Notes under the pieces: model-generated
What the model was told of the DNA's origin: nothing
The model's database searches: none
Seen by the model: the letters and a program-made list of their open reading frames with translations, nothing else
Shown here: in pieces, positions 28,145-35,624 of the stretch
How positions within the stretch are numbered: position 1 is the first letter of the stretch
How the letters are laid out: each line of letters starts with the position of its first letter
Position numbers and translations under genes: made by a program
NCBI GenBank assembly: GCA_011525805.1
Contig: WYBR01000070.1
Coordinates: 16,588-80,587 of the forward strand
DNA length: 64,000 nt
Direction: 5' to 3'
Source: Vicinamibacteraceae bacterium
GTDB lineage: Bacteria; Planctomycetota; Phycisphaerae; Phycisphaerales; UBA5793

Positions 28145-29656
28145 GTGAGCGCCTTGAATAGCGACATGCCGAGCACGACCTGGCGCCATCGCTGGCTGCG
28201 CAAGAGGCGGATCATTGCCGTGCTGTGTTGCGTCGTCGGCCTGTGGCTCGCCTGGCAGGTCTACGACATCTTCACCGGCAAGCCGAGTCCGAAGGTTGAT
28301 TACGCGACGCCGTTCTATGAGTTGAGTTTGCGCGATCAACCGGACGGCGAGGACGGCTGGCCACGCTTTGCACGGACCGTGGACCATGTCGGCACGGTCA
28401 ATGATGCTGTGTTCGCCGAGGCGCGACGCGCCTATGCGGAGCGCCTTGCGGCGGAGAGGGTGGCAAGTGATCCGGATGGATCGGGGCGGGAGGATTCCGA
28501 TGATGCTCTGTACTACCCATCTTTTGATGATGTTGTGCGTGGTCCCTTCATCCCGAGCGGCTGGGCGCCCCATCTGGAGATCGTGGAAGCGTTCAAGGCG
28601 GATGGCACATTCGATGCGCTGACGCGATTGAGTCGAATGTCCCGATGCGTCCGTCCCAGGCGGCAACCCGACCAGTTTGGCCGAGCACCGATCGTTGAAG
28701 GAAAATTGTTGAACGTTCGAACACTCTCAAGATTGCTCGTGGCGCGACTGCGCCTGGCAGGGCATGAGTCGCGTTGGGACGACTTTGTGCGAGAGACGGA
28801 TGAAGCGCTCGTGATGATGCGCTTCGTGTCCGGCCAGCCGACCATCATCGAGCATCTGATCGCCTTGGCGGGGGTCGCAGCGGTGTTGCGCGAAGTTCGA
28901 GATTCGTGCATCGAGTTCGGAGCGCCGGAGCCAGCGTGCCTTGAACTCGTTCGCATCATCGATGATCGCCTGCCGCTGCCAAATGCGTCGCTGCACATTG
29001 AAGGGCATTGTCTGATCGCACTTGACGAACTCCAGCACATCTACACGCCTTCCGGACGTTTGCCGGTTTCCGCGTGGGGCGAGTTCACACCGCCGGATCG
29101 GATCAAGGGTCCCCTTGCGGACGGGCTGGCGATCGCTATTCCCGGTCACGAGACCGCCAAGCGATTCACGAAACAGGCATGTGAGGAAGCGAGGGAATAC
29201 GCGAGGCGTCCGTTGGGTGAGCGGTTCTCTCAGCGGTTCGCCCCGACAATCGACGTCGATCAATTGCCGGTTTCGCAGGTCGTGTTGAAAGACGGCGGGT
29301 TTGTTGAGTTCTCACGATTCATTCTCAACGATGCCATGTGCGAGCTTGACGGCTACGCCACGCGCCTCATGCTCCTCATCGAAGCCCACCGCGCCCGGCA
29401 CGGCGCGGCGCCGGGTTCGCTCGATGATCTCGTGCCGGAGTATCTCGATGCGGTCCCGATCGATCCCGCCTCCGGGGAGGGCTATGGCTATCGACTGCTC
29501 ACCGACGATCCGCACGGGCGGACGTACCTGCTCTACTCCTTCGGCGTCGACGGTGAGGACAACGGCGGGCACGAGGAGTCCATGAAGTCGTGGAACCATC
29601 CGGCGGATGTGGGGGTCGATTACGTGATCAACCGGCCGCGTTCCGCGGCGCCGTAG
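28145..29656 (+). CDS. Membrane-anchored protein of unknown function (paralogue 2)
   Basis: 503 residues from a GTG at 28145 preceded by GGAGAG; an ATG at 28166 is an alternative. It repeats the design of the gene before it: a basic start, a membrane helix (CCVVGLWLAWQVYDIF), TGKPSPKVDYATPFYEL, a central helical region, and a pseudopilin-like end (SLDDLVPEYLDAVPIDPASG, YLLYSFGVDGEDNGG). The two genes are 40 bases apart and look like a tandem duplication that has diverged strongly in the middle. The function is unknown. Confidence 0.7.
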   Translation: MSALNSDMPSTTWRHRWLRKRRIIAVLCCVVGLWLAWQVYDIFTGKPSPKVDYATPFYELSLRDQPDGEDGWPRFARTVDHVGTVNDAVFAEARRAYAERLAAERVASDPDGSGREDSDDALYYPSFDDVVRGPFIPSGWAPHLEIVEAFKADGTFDALTRLSRMSRCVRPRRQPDQFGRAPIVEGKLLNVRTLSRLLVARLRLAGHESRWDDFVRETDEALVMMRFVSGQPTIIEHLIALAGVAAVLREVRDSCIEFGAPEPACLELVRIIDDRLPLPNASLHIEGHCLIALDELQHIYTPSGRLPVSAWGEFTPPDRIKGPLADGLAIAIPGHETAKRFTKQACEEAREYARRPLGERFSQRFAPTIDVDQLPVSQVVLKDGGFVEFSRFILNDAMCELDGYATRLMLLIEAHRARHGAAPGSLDDLVPEYLDAVPIDPASGEGYGYRLLTDDPHGRTYLLYSFGVDGEDNGGHEESMKSWNHPADVGVDYVINRPRSAAP

Positions 29657-29900
29657 GATGCGTCGAGGTCCGCGAGACGCGCCGGGTTGTGTGGCCGCAT
29701 GGAGATCGCTCATCCGCTGCGCGACGGCGGCCGAAGTGGTGCGTTTCGCAAGGCCTCAACGCACGCTACCCAACGCAAGCGGCGCGCCATGCGAACGAAG
29801 GGCGACCTTCCCGAGGCGCTGCCGCCCGAAGCAAGTAGCGTCGCACCGGGCTGCATGAGCAGAAGCAGGAATGGCTCAAGGCAGTTCCGGCCGGGCCCCG

Positions 29901-29937
29901 AAAAACGACGCAACCCCCTGCGAGGGCAAGGGGTTGC
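29901..29937 (-). terminator. Rho-independent terminator, originally of the tRNA-Val gene
   Basis: GCAACCCC (29910-29917) and GGGGTTGC (29930-29937) are perfect arms, followed on the minus strand by a run of five T (29901-29905). It points away from the tRNA 3' fragment at 29941-29985, so it is the terminator the tRNA had before the element inserted. Confidence 0.8.
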
Positions 29938-29940
29938 GGC

Positions 29941-29985
29941 CAATGGGCGTAACTGGACTTGAACCAGTGACCTCCTGCGTGTCGA
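29941..29985. other. Left attachment site: tRNA-Val 3' fragment
   Basis: 45 bases identical to 37442-37486. The sequence is the 3' half of the tRNA-Val, from the first base of the anticodon loop to the discriminator base plus three flanking bases. There is no 5' half here, so this is a duplicated att site and not a tRNA gene. Five further matching bases (TTGCG) stand two bases outside the repeat at both ends. Confidence 0.9.
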
Positions 29986-30062
29986 TCGCTTGCAGGCCCG
30001 GTGAACCGGCCTTTTCGCTCGGAATCCTATCACGCTCTTTGCACTCGTCAAGTGTATTACAT

Positions 30063-30545
30063 TCATTCCGTATCCGGGATACTCCCGGAGTGGTCGCCTG
30101 CACTCGCGCCGGGCGGTCGATCGTTCCGCGCCAGCATGATGCCGGCGGCGAGGCTGAGCGCGCCGAGCGTGATGAGCGCCGCCGCGTGATGGATCATGCC
30201 GAGGCCCACGCCGAGGCTGCCCACGCCGGCGAGGCCGAGCAGATCCGCCGCCAGGTCGCGCCGCCAGCGCGGATCGCATCGCCTGGGTTGCGCCTGCCGC
30301 GTCCGCGCGGCCTCAGCCGACTGCCGAGCCGTCGATGATGCCTCGGGCTGCTCCTGGGCCACGCTCGCCACCGCCTTCCGGGAATCCGCGGGCGCCGAGG
30401 CCGGTCTGGGTCGGCCCCGGGCCCGCGGCGGCGTTTGCCGGCGCCACAAGCGCCGGCCATCATCGGAACACTCGTTGAGGGCCGCATTTCTACAGCGCCC
30501 CTTGCCGGCCGTCGGCGCATTCCGCCCCGAGAATTGCAGACTCAA
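30063..30545 (-). CDS. Possible small membrane protein of the element
   Basis: Up to 160 residues, start uncertain (TTG at 30545, or a GTG near 30385 behind GGAAGG). The first 100 residues are arginine-rich and may not be translated. The last 60 contain two hydrophobic helices (DLLGLAGVGSLGVGLGMIHH and ALITLGALSLAAGIML), typical of small phage-encoded membrane proteins. It lies beyond the terminator of the main cargo operon. Support is weak. Confidence 0.35.
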   Translation of the reverse strand: MSLQFSGRNAPTAGKGRCRNAALNECSDDGRRLWRRQTPPRARGRPRPASAPADSRKAVASVAQEQPEASSTARQSAEAARTRQAQPRRCDPRWRRDLAADLLGLAGVGSLGVGLGMIHHAAALITLGALSLAAGIMLARNDRPPGASAGDHSGSIPDTE

Positions 30546-30634
30546 CCCGCGTTGGACGGCCTCAGATTTTCATTTCGCCAATTTCGCGGAAAAGTGTGCA
30601 CGTAGCCAAGTCCGGTCCCCTCGATGGCACCCCT

Positions 30635-30659
30635 AAAAAATCGACCCCCCCCGGGGGGG
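30635..30659 (-). terminator. Terminator of the element's cargo operon
   Basis: Eight C followed by seven G (30645-30659) form a fully self-complementary stem; on the minus strand it is followed by TCGA and six T (30635-30640). It lies 33 bases past the last cargo gene. Confidence 0.6.
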
Positions 30660-30691
30660 CTGAAAACGGCCCTCGAGCGCCCGGGGGCCGC

Positions 30692-31000
30692 TCACTCGTC
30701 CCGCCCGATCGGCCGGACGCCGTACTCCACGAGTTGCACGTTCAGTTTGGAGATCATCCGTTCGACGATCGGGGCTTGCTCGCGCACGCATTCGCGCTCC
30801 ACGCGGGCGAGTTTCGTGAGCACGTCGCGGCGGATCGACCCGGCGGGCAGACTAGCCGCCTCGCGCTCGTACTCCCCGCACTGGTAGAGTCGCGCCTTGA
30901 GTTTGCCGCGTGCCTCCAGGCCAGTGCGGCGCGCGGTGTTGGGAGTCATGCGCCCCTCGGCGAAGCGGACGGGTTCGGTCGTCATCGTGTCGTGCTGCAT
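30692..31000 (-). CDS. Small hypothetical protein of the element (paralogue A)
   Basis: 102 residues, starting at an ATG with AAGGAG nine bases upstream. Mostly helical and charged, with EREAASLPAGSIRRDVLTKL followed by a helix containing VRE and an IVERMI segment. The same framework occurs in the next upstream gene (ALPAGSTRRAALL, then REEIPGIARVI), so the two are diverged tandem paralogues. It has no recognisable motif. It is the last gene before the operon terminator. Confidence 0.6.
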   Translation of the reverse strand: MQHDTMTTEPVRFAEGRMTPNTARRTGLEARGKLKARLYQCGEYEREAASLPAGSIRRDVLTKLARVERECVREQAPIVERMISKLNVQLVEYGVRPIGRDE

Positions 31001-31045
31001 TGCATGGTGCTCCTTCGGGGATGGACTCTCACGAGTCGGGCTGAA

Positions 31046-31327
31046 TCAGGCCGGGCGCCGGCGTCTCTGGCTGACATATCCGAGCGGCATCGCGCGAGGC
31101 GTCGAGTCCACCCGCCGCCGGGGGATCGGCGCTCCGGTCATCATCACGTGAATGACGCGGGCGATACCGGGGATCTCTTCACGCGCCTGCCGCCGGACCA
31201 CTTCGACCGATCGGAGCAGGGCCGCGCGGCGCGTCGATCCCGCCGGCAGTGCGTTCGCGGTCTGCTCGTCTTCGTAGGTGCGCTGAAGGGCCGCTCTGAG
31301 CCGGCCGCGTTCGAGTTCACTGAGCAT
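31046..31327 (-). CDS. Small hypothetical protein of the element (paralogue B)
   Basis: 93 residues from the ATG at 31327, with GGAAGGG upstream. Shares the LPAGS-x-RR core and following helix with the gene at 30692-31000. It ends in an arginine-rich tail (VSQRRRRPA). The function is unknown; the pair may be small structural or accessory proteins of the element. Confidence 0.6.
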   Translation of the reverse strand: MLSELERGRLRAALQRTYEDEQTANALPAGSTRRAALLRSVEVVRRQAREEIPGIARVIHVMMTGAPIPRRRVDSTPRAMPLGYVSQRRRRPA

Positions 31328-31369
31328 CACGTCGCCCTTCCGCTGCGAGTGTGCAGCGCTTCAGCCCCA

Positions 31370-31945
31370 TCACTGCAACGGATGGTTCGCCCTGAGTGTA
31401 CCCGCCTCCACTCGCAGGTTGTCGATCGACTCTTTGCCGACGCGCCCATTCATGCACAGCGTGCCAGGCTGCATCGGTGCGCCGTACTCGATGCCGTGGC
31501 GGTAGAGTTCGTCGCAGAAGGCGAGTTCTGCGGCGAGTGCATCGGCGAGGCGGTCCAGCGCGGCAGCGACGCCGTGAGCCAGGCGGGCGTGATGGGGCAT
31601 GAGAGCCAGCCGGGCCTCGCGGCGCACGAGCACGCGGGCGTCCTCGGTACGCTTCTCCTGCATCTTCGCCGCGCGCTGGTGGTCGGCGATGTCCTGGGCG
31701 ATCCGCCGGCGGTCGCGCACTTTGATCGCATCCTCGGCGTTGGGGTCGCGCCCTTCGAGGATCATTTCGGCGCGCTGCTGGGTGTTGGTCGCGCTGGCCG
31801 GGATCGCTTCGAGTTCATCCTCGAGCGCATGCAGGCGCCGCATGATGGTGTTGTGCTTCTCCACTTCTTCCAGGACGCGGGGATCGGCCTCAACGTCGGG
31901 GAAGTGGACTGCTTCGGTGTCGGGCGTCGGGATGCTGCGCGTCAT
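31370..31945 (-). CDS. Coiled-coil hypothetical protein of the element
   Basis: 191 residues from the ATG at 31945, which has AAAGG eight bases upstream; an ATG at 31990 lacks a ribosome binding site. Residues about 25-120 are strongly helical with heptad-like spacing (RVLEEVEKHNTIMRRLHALE, then RTEDARVLVRREARLALMP). The last 35 residues are beta-like. The context, just after a tape-measure-like gene, suggests a phage-derived structural or chaperone role, but no family is recognised. Confidence 0.6.
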   Translation of the reverse strand: MTRSIPTPDTEAVHFPDVEADPRVLEEVEKHNTIMRRLHALEDELEAIPASATNTQQRAEMILEGRDPNAEDAIKVRDRRRIAQDIADHQRAAKMQEKRTEDARVLVRREARLALMPHHARLAHGVAAALDRLADALAAELAFCDELYRHGIEYGAPMQPGTLCMNGRVGKESIDNLRVEAGTLRANHPLQ

Positions 31946-32022
31946 CGTGCGGGCCTTTCTGCGGAAGGGAAGGGTGGGGCGTCGGGGCATGGTCAGATCG
32001 TGTCTCAGTTCTGGTGTTGTGG

Positions 32023-32946
32023 TCAGTTCAGGCGCACCGCCGCGCCGTCGCGGGCGAGGCGATCGCGGATCTCGATCAGGACTTGTGTGGCGACATCCTT
32101 GAATCCGCTGCCGCCCCCGCCAGTGCCTCCCGTGCGGACGCCGGCGGTGCGCACCGCGGTGAGCGTGTTCACTTCGACGGCGCGGCCGCTGGCGCGCCGC
32201 AGGCGCGAAAGCGCATCGGTGTACTGCTCCAGTGAAATCACGCCCTGGTCGAGCGCTTCTTTGAGCAGTTGCATGGACTCTCGGAAGTGGTCGGTGTGGT
32301 CTTTCAGGCCTTCCATCAGCGCCTTGAACCGATTGGCGACGTTGAGTTGCTCGTTGAGGTCAAACACCTCTTTGTCCGAGGCCCACCGCCGCGCGAGGCC
32401 GAGCGCCGAGTTCCCGCCCGTCGTCGCGTCGCTGATCTGCGCGCGCATCATTTCGAGTCGGCGCCGCCGCTCTTGCTGATCGCGGAAGGCCGCGTCATGC
32501 TGACTCTGGAAGGCCGTGGTGCGAATCTCAGACAGGCCCGAGAATTCGTTCCACTGCTCCTGCATCCAATCGACCACCCTGGCGCCGCGCCTGCCGCCGA
32601 GCAGGCTGGGCATCGGCCACTTCTGCAAGCCCTCGCCGACCGCCCAGGTGAATCGCTCCGTGCGCGATTCCTGGAGCACTGAGAGGTCGCCGAGTTTGAT
32701 GGTGGCCAGGCGCTCGAGTTCGCTGGCCAGCGTGCGCACCGCCATCGTCGCGGTGCCGATCGCGGCACCCGCGGAGAGGAAGCGGCCGGTGAGGATGCTG
32801 CCGAGTTTCTCAGCCGAGAATCCCGCCTTGCTGACACCCTTCTCGAAGCCCTGCACTTTGCGCTTCGCCTCGCCGACGTCGGCTTCAAGCCGGCTCGTGT
32901 CCATGCGGACGATCGCGTTGAGTGTGGCGATTGCTTCACCAGCCAT
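32023..32946 (-). CDS. Phage tail tape-measure-like protein (short)
   Basis: 307 residues from an ATG with AAAGG upstream. The start (LNAIVRMDTSRLEADVGEAK, then VQGFEKGVSKAG) matches the repeated helix of tape-measure protein N-termini, and a glycine/alanine hydrophobic segment follows (LTGRFLSAGAAIGTATMAVR). The middle and end are helical and glutamine/arginine rich, with a GTGGGGSG linker. True tape measures are far longer and sit in tail operons; here no other tail gene is present. It may be a domesticated or satellite-encoded fragment that interferes with, or borrows, a helper phage tail. Confidence 0.6.
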   Translation of the reverse strand: MAGEAIATLNAIVRMDTSRLEADVGEAKRKVQGFEKGVSKAGFSAEKLGSILTGRFLSAGAAIGTATMAVRTLASELERLATIKLGDLSVLQESRTERFTWAVGEGLQKWPMPSLLGGRRGARVVDWMQEQWNEFSGLSEIRTTAFQSQHDAAFRDQQERRRRLEMMRAQISDATTGGNSALGLARRWASDKEVFDLNEQLNVANRFKALMEGLKDHTDHFRESMQLLKEALDQGVISLEQYTDALSRLRRASGRAVEVNTLTAVRTAGVRTGGTGGGGSGFKDVATQVLIEIRDRLARDGAAVRLN

Positions 32947-32982
32947 GATCGTTCGACCTTTCCCGGCGCGTCGCGCCGCTGC

Positions 32983-33885
32983 TCAGCCCACGCCCGCGGC
33001 GATGCCCTGCGCCGCGCGCCGCTCGGCGATGCGCTGCGCCGCACTCGCTTCGCGCTCGGCGGCCTTTCCCGCCTGGCCTTCGATCCAGGCGAAGATCGTC
33101 TCTGGCGCCGCGTCCGCGCGGAGTAGGGCGCGCCAATCGCGCACCCGCTTCGCCGTCATGCCGTCCAGATCGGCGAGGTACTCACGCTTCGCTGGATCGG
33201 CGATGCCGGCCTGCTCGAGCGCGGTGAGCGTCATCGCTCGGGCCTCGGCGGCCGGGTCGCGCTTTGGCGGGTGTGCGCCGTCGGGAAGTGGAATCGGCTC
33301 GCCTGGCCGATGCAGCCGAAGCGTGCCGTTCGCCGAGGCGGTCCGGTTGCTCACCACCGCTTTCGCCGGCTCGGTCTTCCGCTCCACCGGCGCAGTCGAG
33401 CCACCACCACCGCCGCGCTTCGCGGCTGCATCGCTGTTGGATGGTGGTGGTGGGTTCTTTAACCGGGTATCTGATGGGTCGGTATGCGCTGCGCAGGGGG
33501 TGGGCGTGCGCTGCGCAGGGGCTGCGCGCGCGCTGCGCAGGGGGTCATCATGCGCGTGCGCAGGGGGTGCGCAGCGCACCCCCTGCGCAGCGCACTCCCC
33601 TTGCAGCCGTTCGAGGCAGATCCGGTACTCCGTCACAGCCGACTTTGATCCGCCCTTCGATCGCTCGCCGACAACCTCAATCCACCCCTCGGCCAGGAGT
33701 CGGCGAATGGTCCGGTTCGCGTGCCCGGCGTTCAGGCCACTCTTCGTCACCAGCGTCTTCATCGACGGCCGTATCCGGTCACCAGTCTTGTCGTCGGCGT
33801 AGGTGCTCATCGCCACGAGCATGAGGCGCATCGCGTTCGCGCGAGGCCCGTGCAGTAGCACTCTCTCTGTGGTGGCGTACCCCAT
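32983..33885 (-). CDS. Winged-helix replication-type protein with internal iterons
   Basis: 300 residues from the ATG at 33885. Residues about 1-95 form a winged helix domain of the phage/plasmid replication-initiator kind (MGYATTERVLLHGPRANAMR, TLVTKSGLNAGHANRTIRRL, LAEGWIEVVGER). A low-complexity linker at about 95-190, rich in Ala, Pro and Thr, is encoded by the iteron cluster at 33485-33594. The C-terminal part is helical (TAKRVRDWRALLRADAAPET). This architecture, with binding sites inside the initiator gene, is like the lambda O gene. Replication is inferred, not shown. Confidence 0.6.
   Translation of the reverse strand: MGYATTERVLLHGPRANAMRLMLVAMSTYADDKTGDRIRPSMKTLVTKSGLNAGHANRTIRRLLAEGWIEVVGERSKGGSKSAVTEYRICLERLQGECAAQGVRCAPPAHAHDDPLRSARAAPAQRTPTPCAAHTDPSDTRLKNPPPPSNSDAAAKRGGGGGSTAPVERKTEPAKAVVSNRTASANGTLRLHRPGEPIPLPDGAHPPKRDPAAEARAMTLTALEQAGIADPAKREYLADLDGMTAKRVRDWRALLRADAAPETIFAWIEGQAGKAAEREASAAQRIAERRAAQGIAAGVG
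33485..33594. repeat. Iteron-like repeat cluster inside the replication-type gene
   Basis: The unit TGCGCTGCGCAGGGGGTG occurs at 33485-33502, with close copies at 33507-33524 and 33529-33546; its 13-base core TGCGCAGGGGGTG recurs at 33557-33569. The core starts are 22, 22 and 23 bases apart. A fifth, perfect copy lies inverted at 33577-33594. Between them GGGGGTGCG and CGCACCCCC (33563-33583) form a hairpin. The period is not a multiple of three, so the DNA and not the protein is repeated. Confidence 0.75.
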
Positions 33886-33917
33886 ACCGCGACTCCGTGC
33901 GGATCTTGCTGGCGCCG

Positions 33918-34235
33918 TCACGCGCTGGCCTTCATGCCCCGGCGCCGGTTCAGTTTGCGCGCCGCCTCGGCCCGGGCCTCGGCCCGCTTCGATCGCCGAG
34001 GCTCCGCCTTCGCGGCGAAGTGCTCTTCGGCGCTCGCGTCGAGTTGGGCGGCGAAGGCATCCAAGGCGGCGCGTTCGACGTAGAGCCGGGCCCCGATGCG
34101 CTTGTGGGGGAGTTTGATCCGCTCGCCGTTGCGCGCGAGGATGCCGTAGCGCGTCCATCGCCAAATTGACGCCGGACACACTGGACGGGCGAGGCTGCGG
34201 GCGGCCTGGGCGGGCGTGAGCAGTTCCGATTCCAT
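33918..34235 (-). CDS. Excisionase-like helix-turn-helix protein
   Basis: 105 residues from the ATG at 34235, with GGAGG seven bases upstream. The first 60 residues (LLTPAQAARSLARPVCPASI, RYGILARNGERIKLPHKRIG, RLYVERAALDAFAAQLD) have the pattern of a MerR-like/excisionase winged helix, similar to the DUF1580 proteins frequent in planctomycetes. The tail is basic and helical (EPRRSKRAEARAEAARKLNR). It probably directs integrase towards excision or regulates the element. Its ribosome binding site lies in a hairpin arm (34239-34266). Confidence 0.68.
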   Translation of the reverse strand: MESELLTPAQAARSLARPVCPASIWRWTRYGILARNGERIKLPHKRIGARLYVERAALDAFAAQLDASAEEHFAAKAEPRRSKRAEARAEAARKLNRRRGMKASA

Positions 34236-34238
34236 GAG

Positions 34239-34266
34239 ACAACCTCCATGCAGTCGCGGAGGTTGT
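34239..34266 (-). promoter_or_regulatory. Hairpin covering the excisionase-like gene's ribosome binding site
   Basis: ACAACCTCC and GGAGGTTGT form perfect 9-base arms around a 10-base loop. On the minus strand the 3' arm carries the GGAGG Shine-Dalgarno of the gene starting at 34235. It could sequester translation or be a protein operator. Confidence 0.6.
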
Positions 34267-34320
34267 AACACGTTCAACAATCGTCGGCGCTTGCAGGGCG
34301 GCGATTCCCTCAGAGATCGC

Positions 34321-34362
34321 GCGCGTTACCTAGGTGTCGCGCGCTTTACCTAGGTAACGCGC
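34321..34362. repeat. 15-bp perfect inverted repeat with ACCTAGGT palindromes
   Basis: GCGCGTTACCTAGGT (34321-34335) and its exact reverse complement (34348-34362) are 12 bases apart. Each arm itself contains the palindrome ACCTAGGT. It overlaps the last codons and stop of the gene at 34330-34920. There is no T-run, so it is more likely a protein-binding site than a simple terminator. Confidence 0.7.
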
Positions 34363-34920
34363 AATCTGCTCACGGCTCGTCGGGTAGTTCTGTGCCTTCC
34401 AATCTGGATGCTCGGCGATCGCGGCCGCGGCGGCGCGGTTGCTTCGCAGGCGGCCGGGACTCTCGGCGCGGAGCGTTTCGGCGAGGCGCCGGGCGAGTGT
34501 GCGGCGCTGCTCGAGCGCTTCGGGGCCGCCGAGTCGGCGCGCTCCCCCCTGAATCGACTTCATGCGTTCGGCCCACAGCGCTTCCCGCTCCCGATCAGTC
34601 GTCATCCCCAGCGTGAGGCACGCCCCCCATGCCGCCACTGCGGCCGCTCTGGCGTTGCCCGCGGCGGTGGCGTCGAGCATCAGGAATAGCCACTTCCCTG
34701 CGAGTTCACCATCCTCACCCGCTGCCCATCCGTAGGCGTCAACCTCACCACGCGCCAGCCCGGCCTCGCCCGCTTCAACTGCCGTGCGCATTCGCGCGAT
34801 TGCACTTTGCATGATGTCGGCGACGATACCGCCGTAGTGGTCTGCGGCGATGTCGAGCCGATCCCGCTTGCGCCGCCGTCCCGTTGGCGCGCCGCTCCGC
34901 TTGCGCTTCTTCTTCGCCAT
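34330..34920 (-). CDS. Basic hypothetical protein of the element
   Basis: 196 residues from the ATG at 34920. The first 20 residues are highly basic (MAKKKRKRSGAPTGRRRKRD). The centre is helical and alanine-rich (GEVDAYGWAAGEDGELAGKW) and the end (YPTSREQIARYLGKARDT) looks like a helix-turn-helix end. A DNA-binding role is possible. No family is recognised. The stop codon is inside a 15-bp inverted repeat. Confidence 0.6.
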   Translation of the reverse strand: MAKKKRKRSGAPTGRRRKRDRLDIAADHYGGIVADIMQSAIARMRTAVEAGEAGLARGEVDAYGWAAGEDGELAGKWLFLMLDATAAGNARAAAVAAWGACLTLGMTTDREREALWAERMKSIQGGARRLGGPEALEQRRTLARRLAETLRAESPGRLRSNRAAAAAIAEHPDWKAQNYPTSREQIARYLGKARDT

Positions 34921-35031
34921 GCCCCACCTACTTCCGAGAGTGCGATCCGGGCCGACGCGGCGTAGGTGGAAACCGCGCCGGCGCCGGATCGCCCGGCCGC
35001 CCGTCGGCGGCCGGTTGGCCACGAGATCGTA

Positions 35032-35598
35032 TCAGCGCTCGAGGCCCGCCCAGTCGCGCTCGGCGAAGGCGCCCACGTGGCGGTGCTGCATCGTGCCGTC
35101 GGCCTGGGGAATGAGCATCCCCTCGATCACGCCGACTTCACTGCAATCGCGGCTGAGGTCTTCCAGGTCGCCCAGGTCGAAGAGGTCGCCAGGCTCGGGC
35201 GGATCTCCGCCGGTGAAGGCGAGGCCGGGCGGGATCAGGATCGCGCGGGAGCAGTCGGCGTCGATCCAGATATGCCGGAGTCGAAGGGCAGACCCGCCGC
35301 CCGGGCGCGGCAGGCGCACGAGCACGAGATTCCCGTCCTGCCAGCGCTCGTGAACGTAGAAGAGCCACGATCCGCGCGGCACATGCGGCTCGTAGGCGTC
35401 CGTCTCGACGCCCACGATGCAGGGATTCCAACCGCCCAGGATCAGGTCATCCAGGAGCGGCGCGTTGTACCGGCCGCCCTTCTCGCGCCACAAATCCATC
35501 GCCGGCGATGCCGCCGCGATGAGGCGCACGTCGTCCCCCTCGGCCGTCCGAAGCGGGTTGTAGTTCATCCAGTCGGGCTTGATGATCGTCGGTTGCAT
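35032..35598 (-). CDS. S24/LexA-like beta-domain protein, catalytic serine not seen
   Basis: 188 residues. The central part VETDAYEPHVPRGSWLFYVH followed by DGNLVLVRLPRP has the layout of LexA/CI-type S24 peptidase domains (a P-x-i-x-x-G turn then a D-G-D-x-v-x-V strand). The serine of the usual GDSM motif is not at the expected place (ETDA). There is no helix-turn-helix in front. It may be a degenerate repressor-like domain or unrelated beta protein. It belongs to the element's minus-strand run. Confidence 0.5.
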   Translation of the reverse strand: MQPTIIKPDWMNYNPLRTAEGDDVRLIAAASPAMDLWREKGGRYNAPLLDDLILGGWNPCIVGVETDAYEPHVPRGSWLFYVHERWQDGNLVLVRLPRPGGGSALRLRHIWIDADCSRAILIPPGLAFTGGDPPEPGDLFDLGDLEDLSRDCSEVGVIEGMLIPQADGTMQHRHVGAFAERDWAGLER

Positions 35599-35624
35599 TC
35601 GTCACCTACCTTTCCCGTTGGGGT

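Noticed and set aside
29941..29985. A second tRNA-Val gene
   Set aside because: Only the 3' half is present; no D arm or 5' acceptor strand, so it is an att site.
33485..33594. CRISPR-like array
   Set aside because: Units are 18 bases with spacing of 22-23, too short, no unique spacers, and inside a gene with no cas genes.
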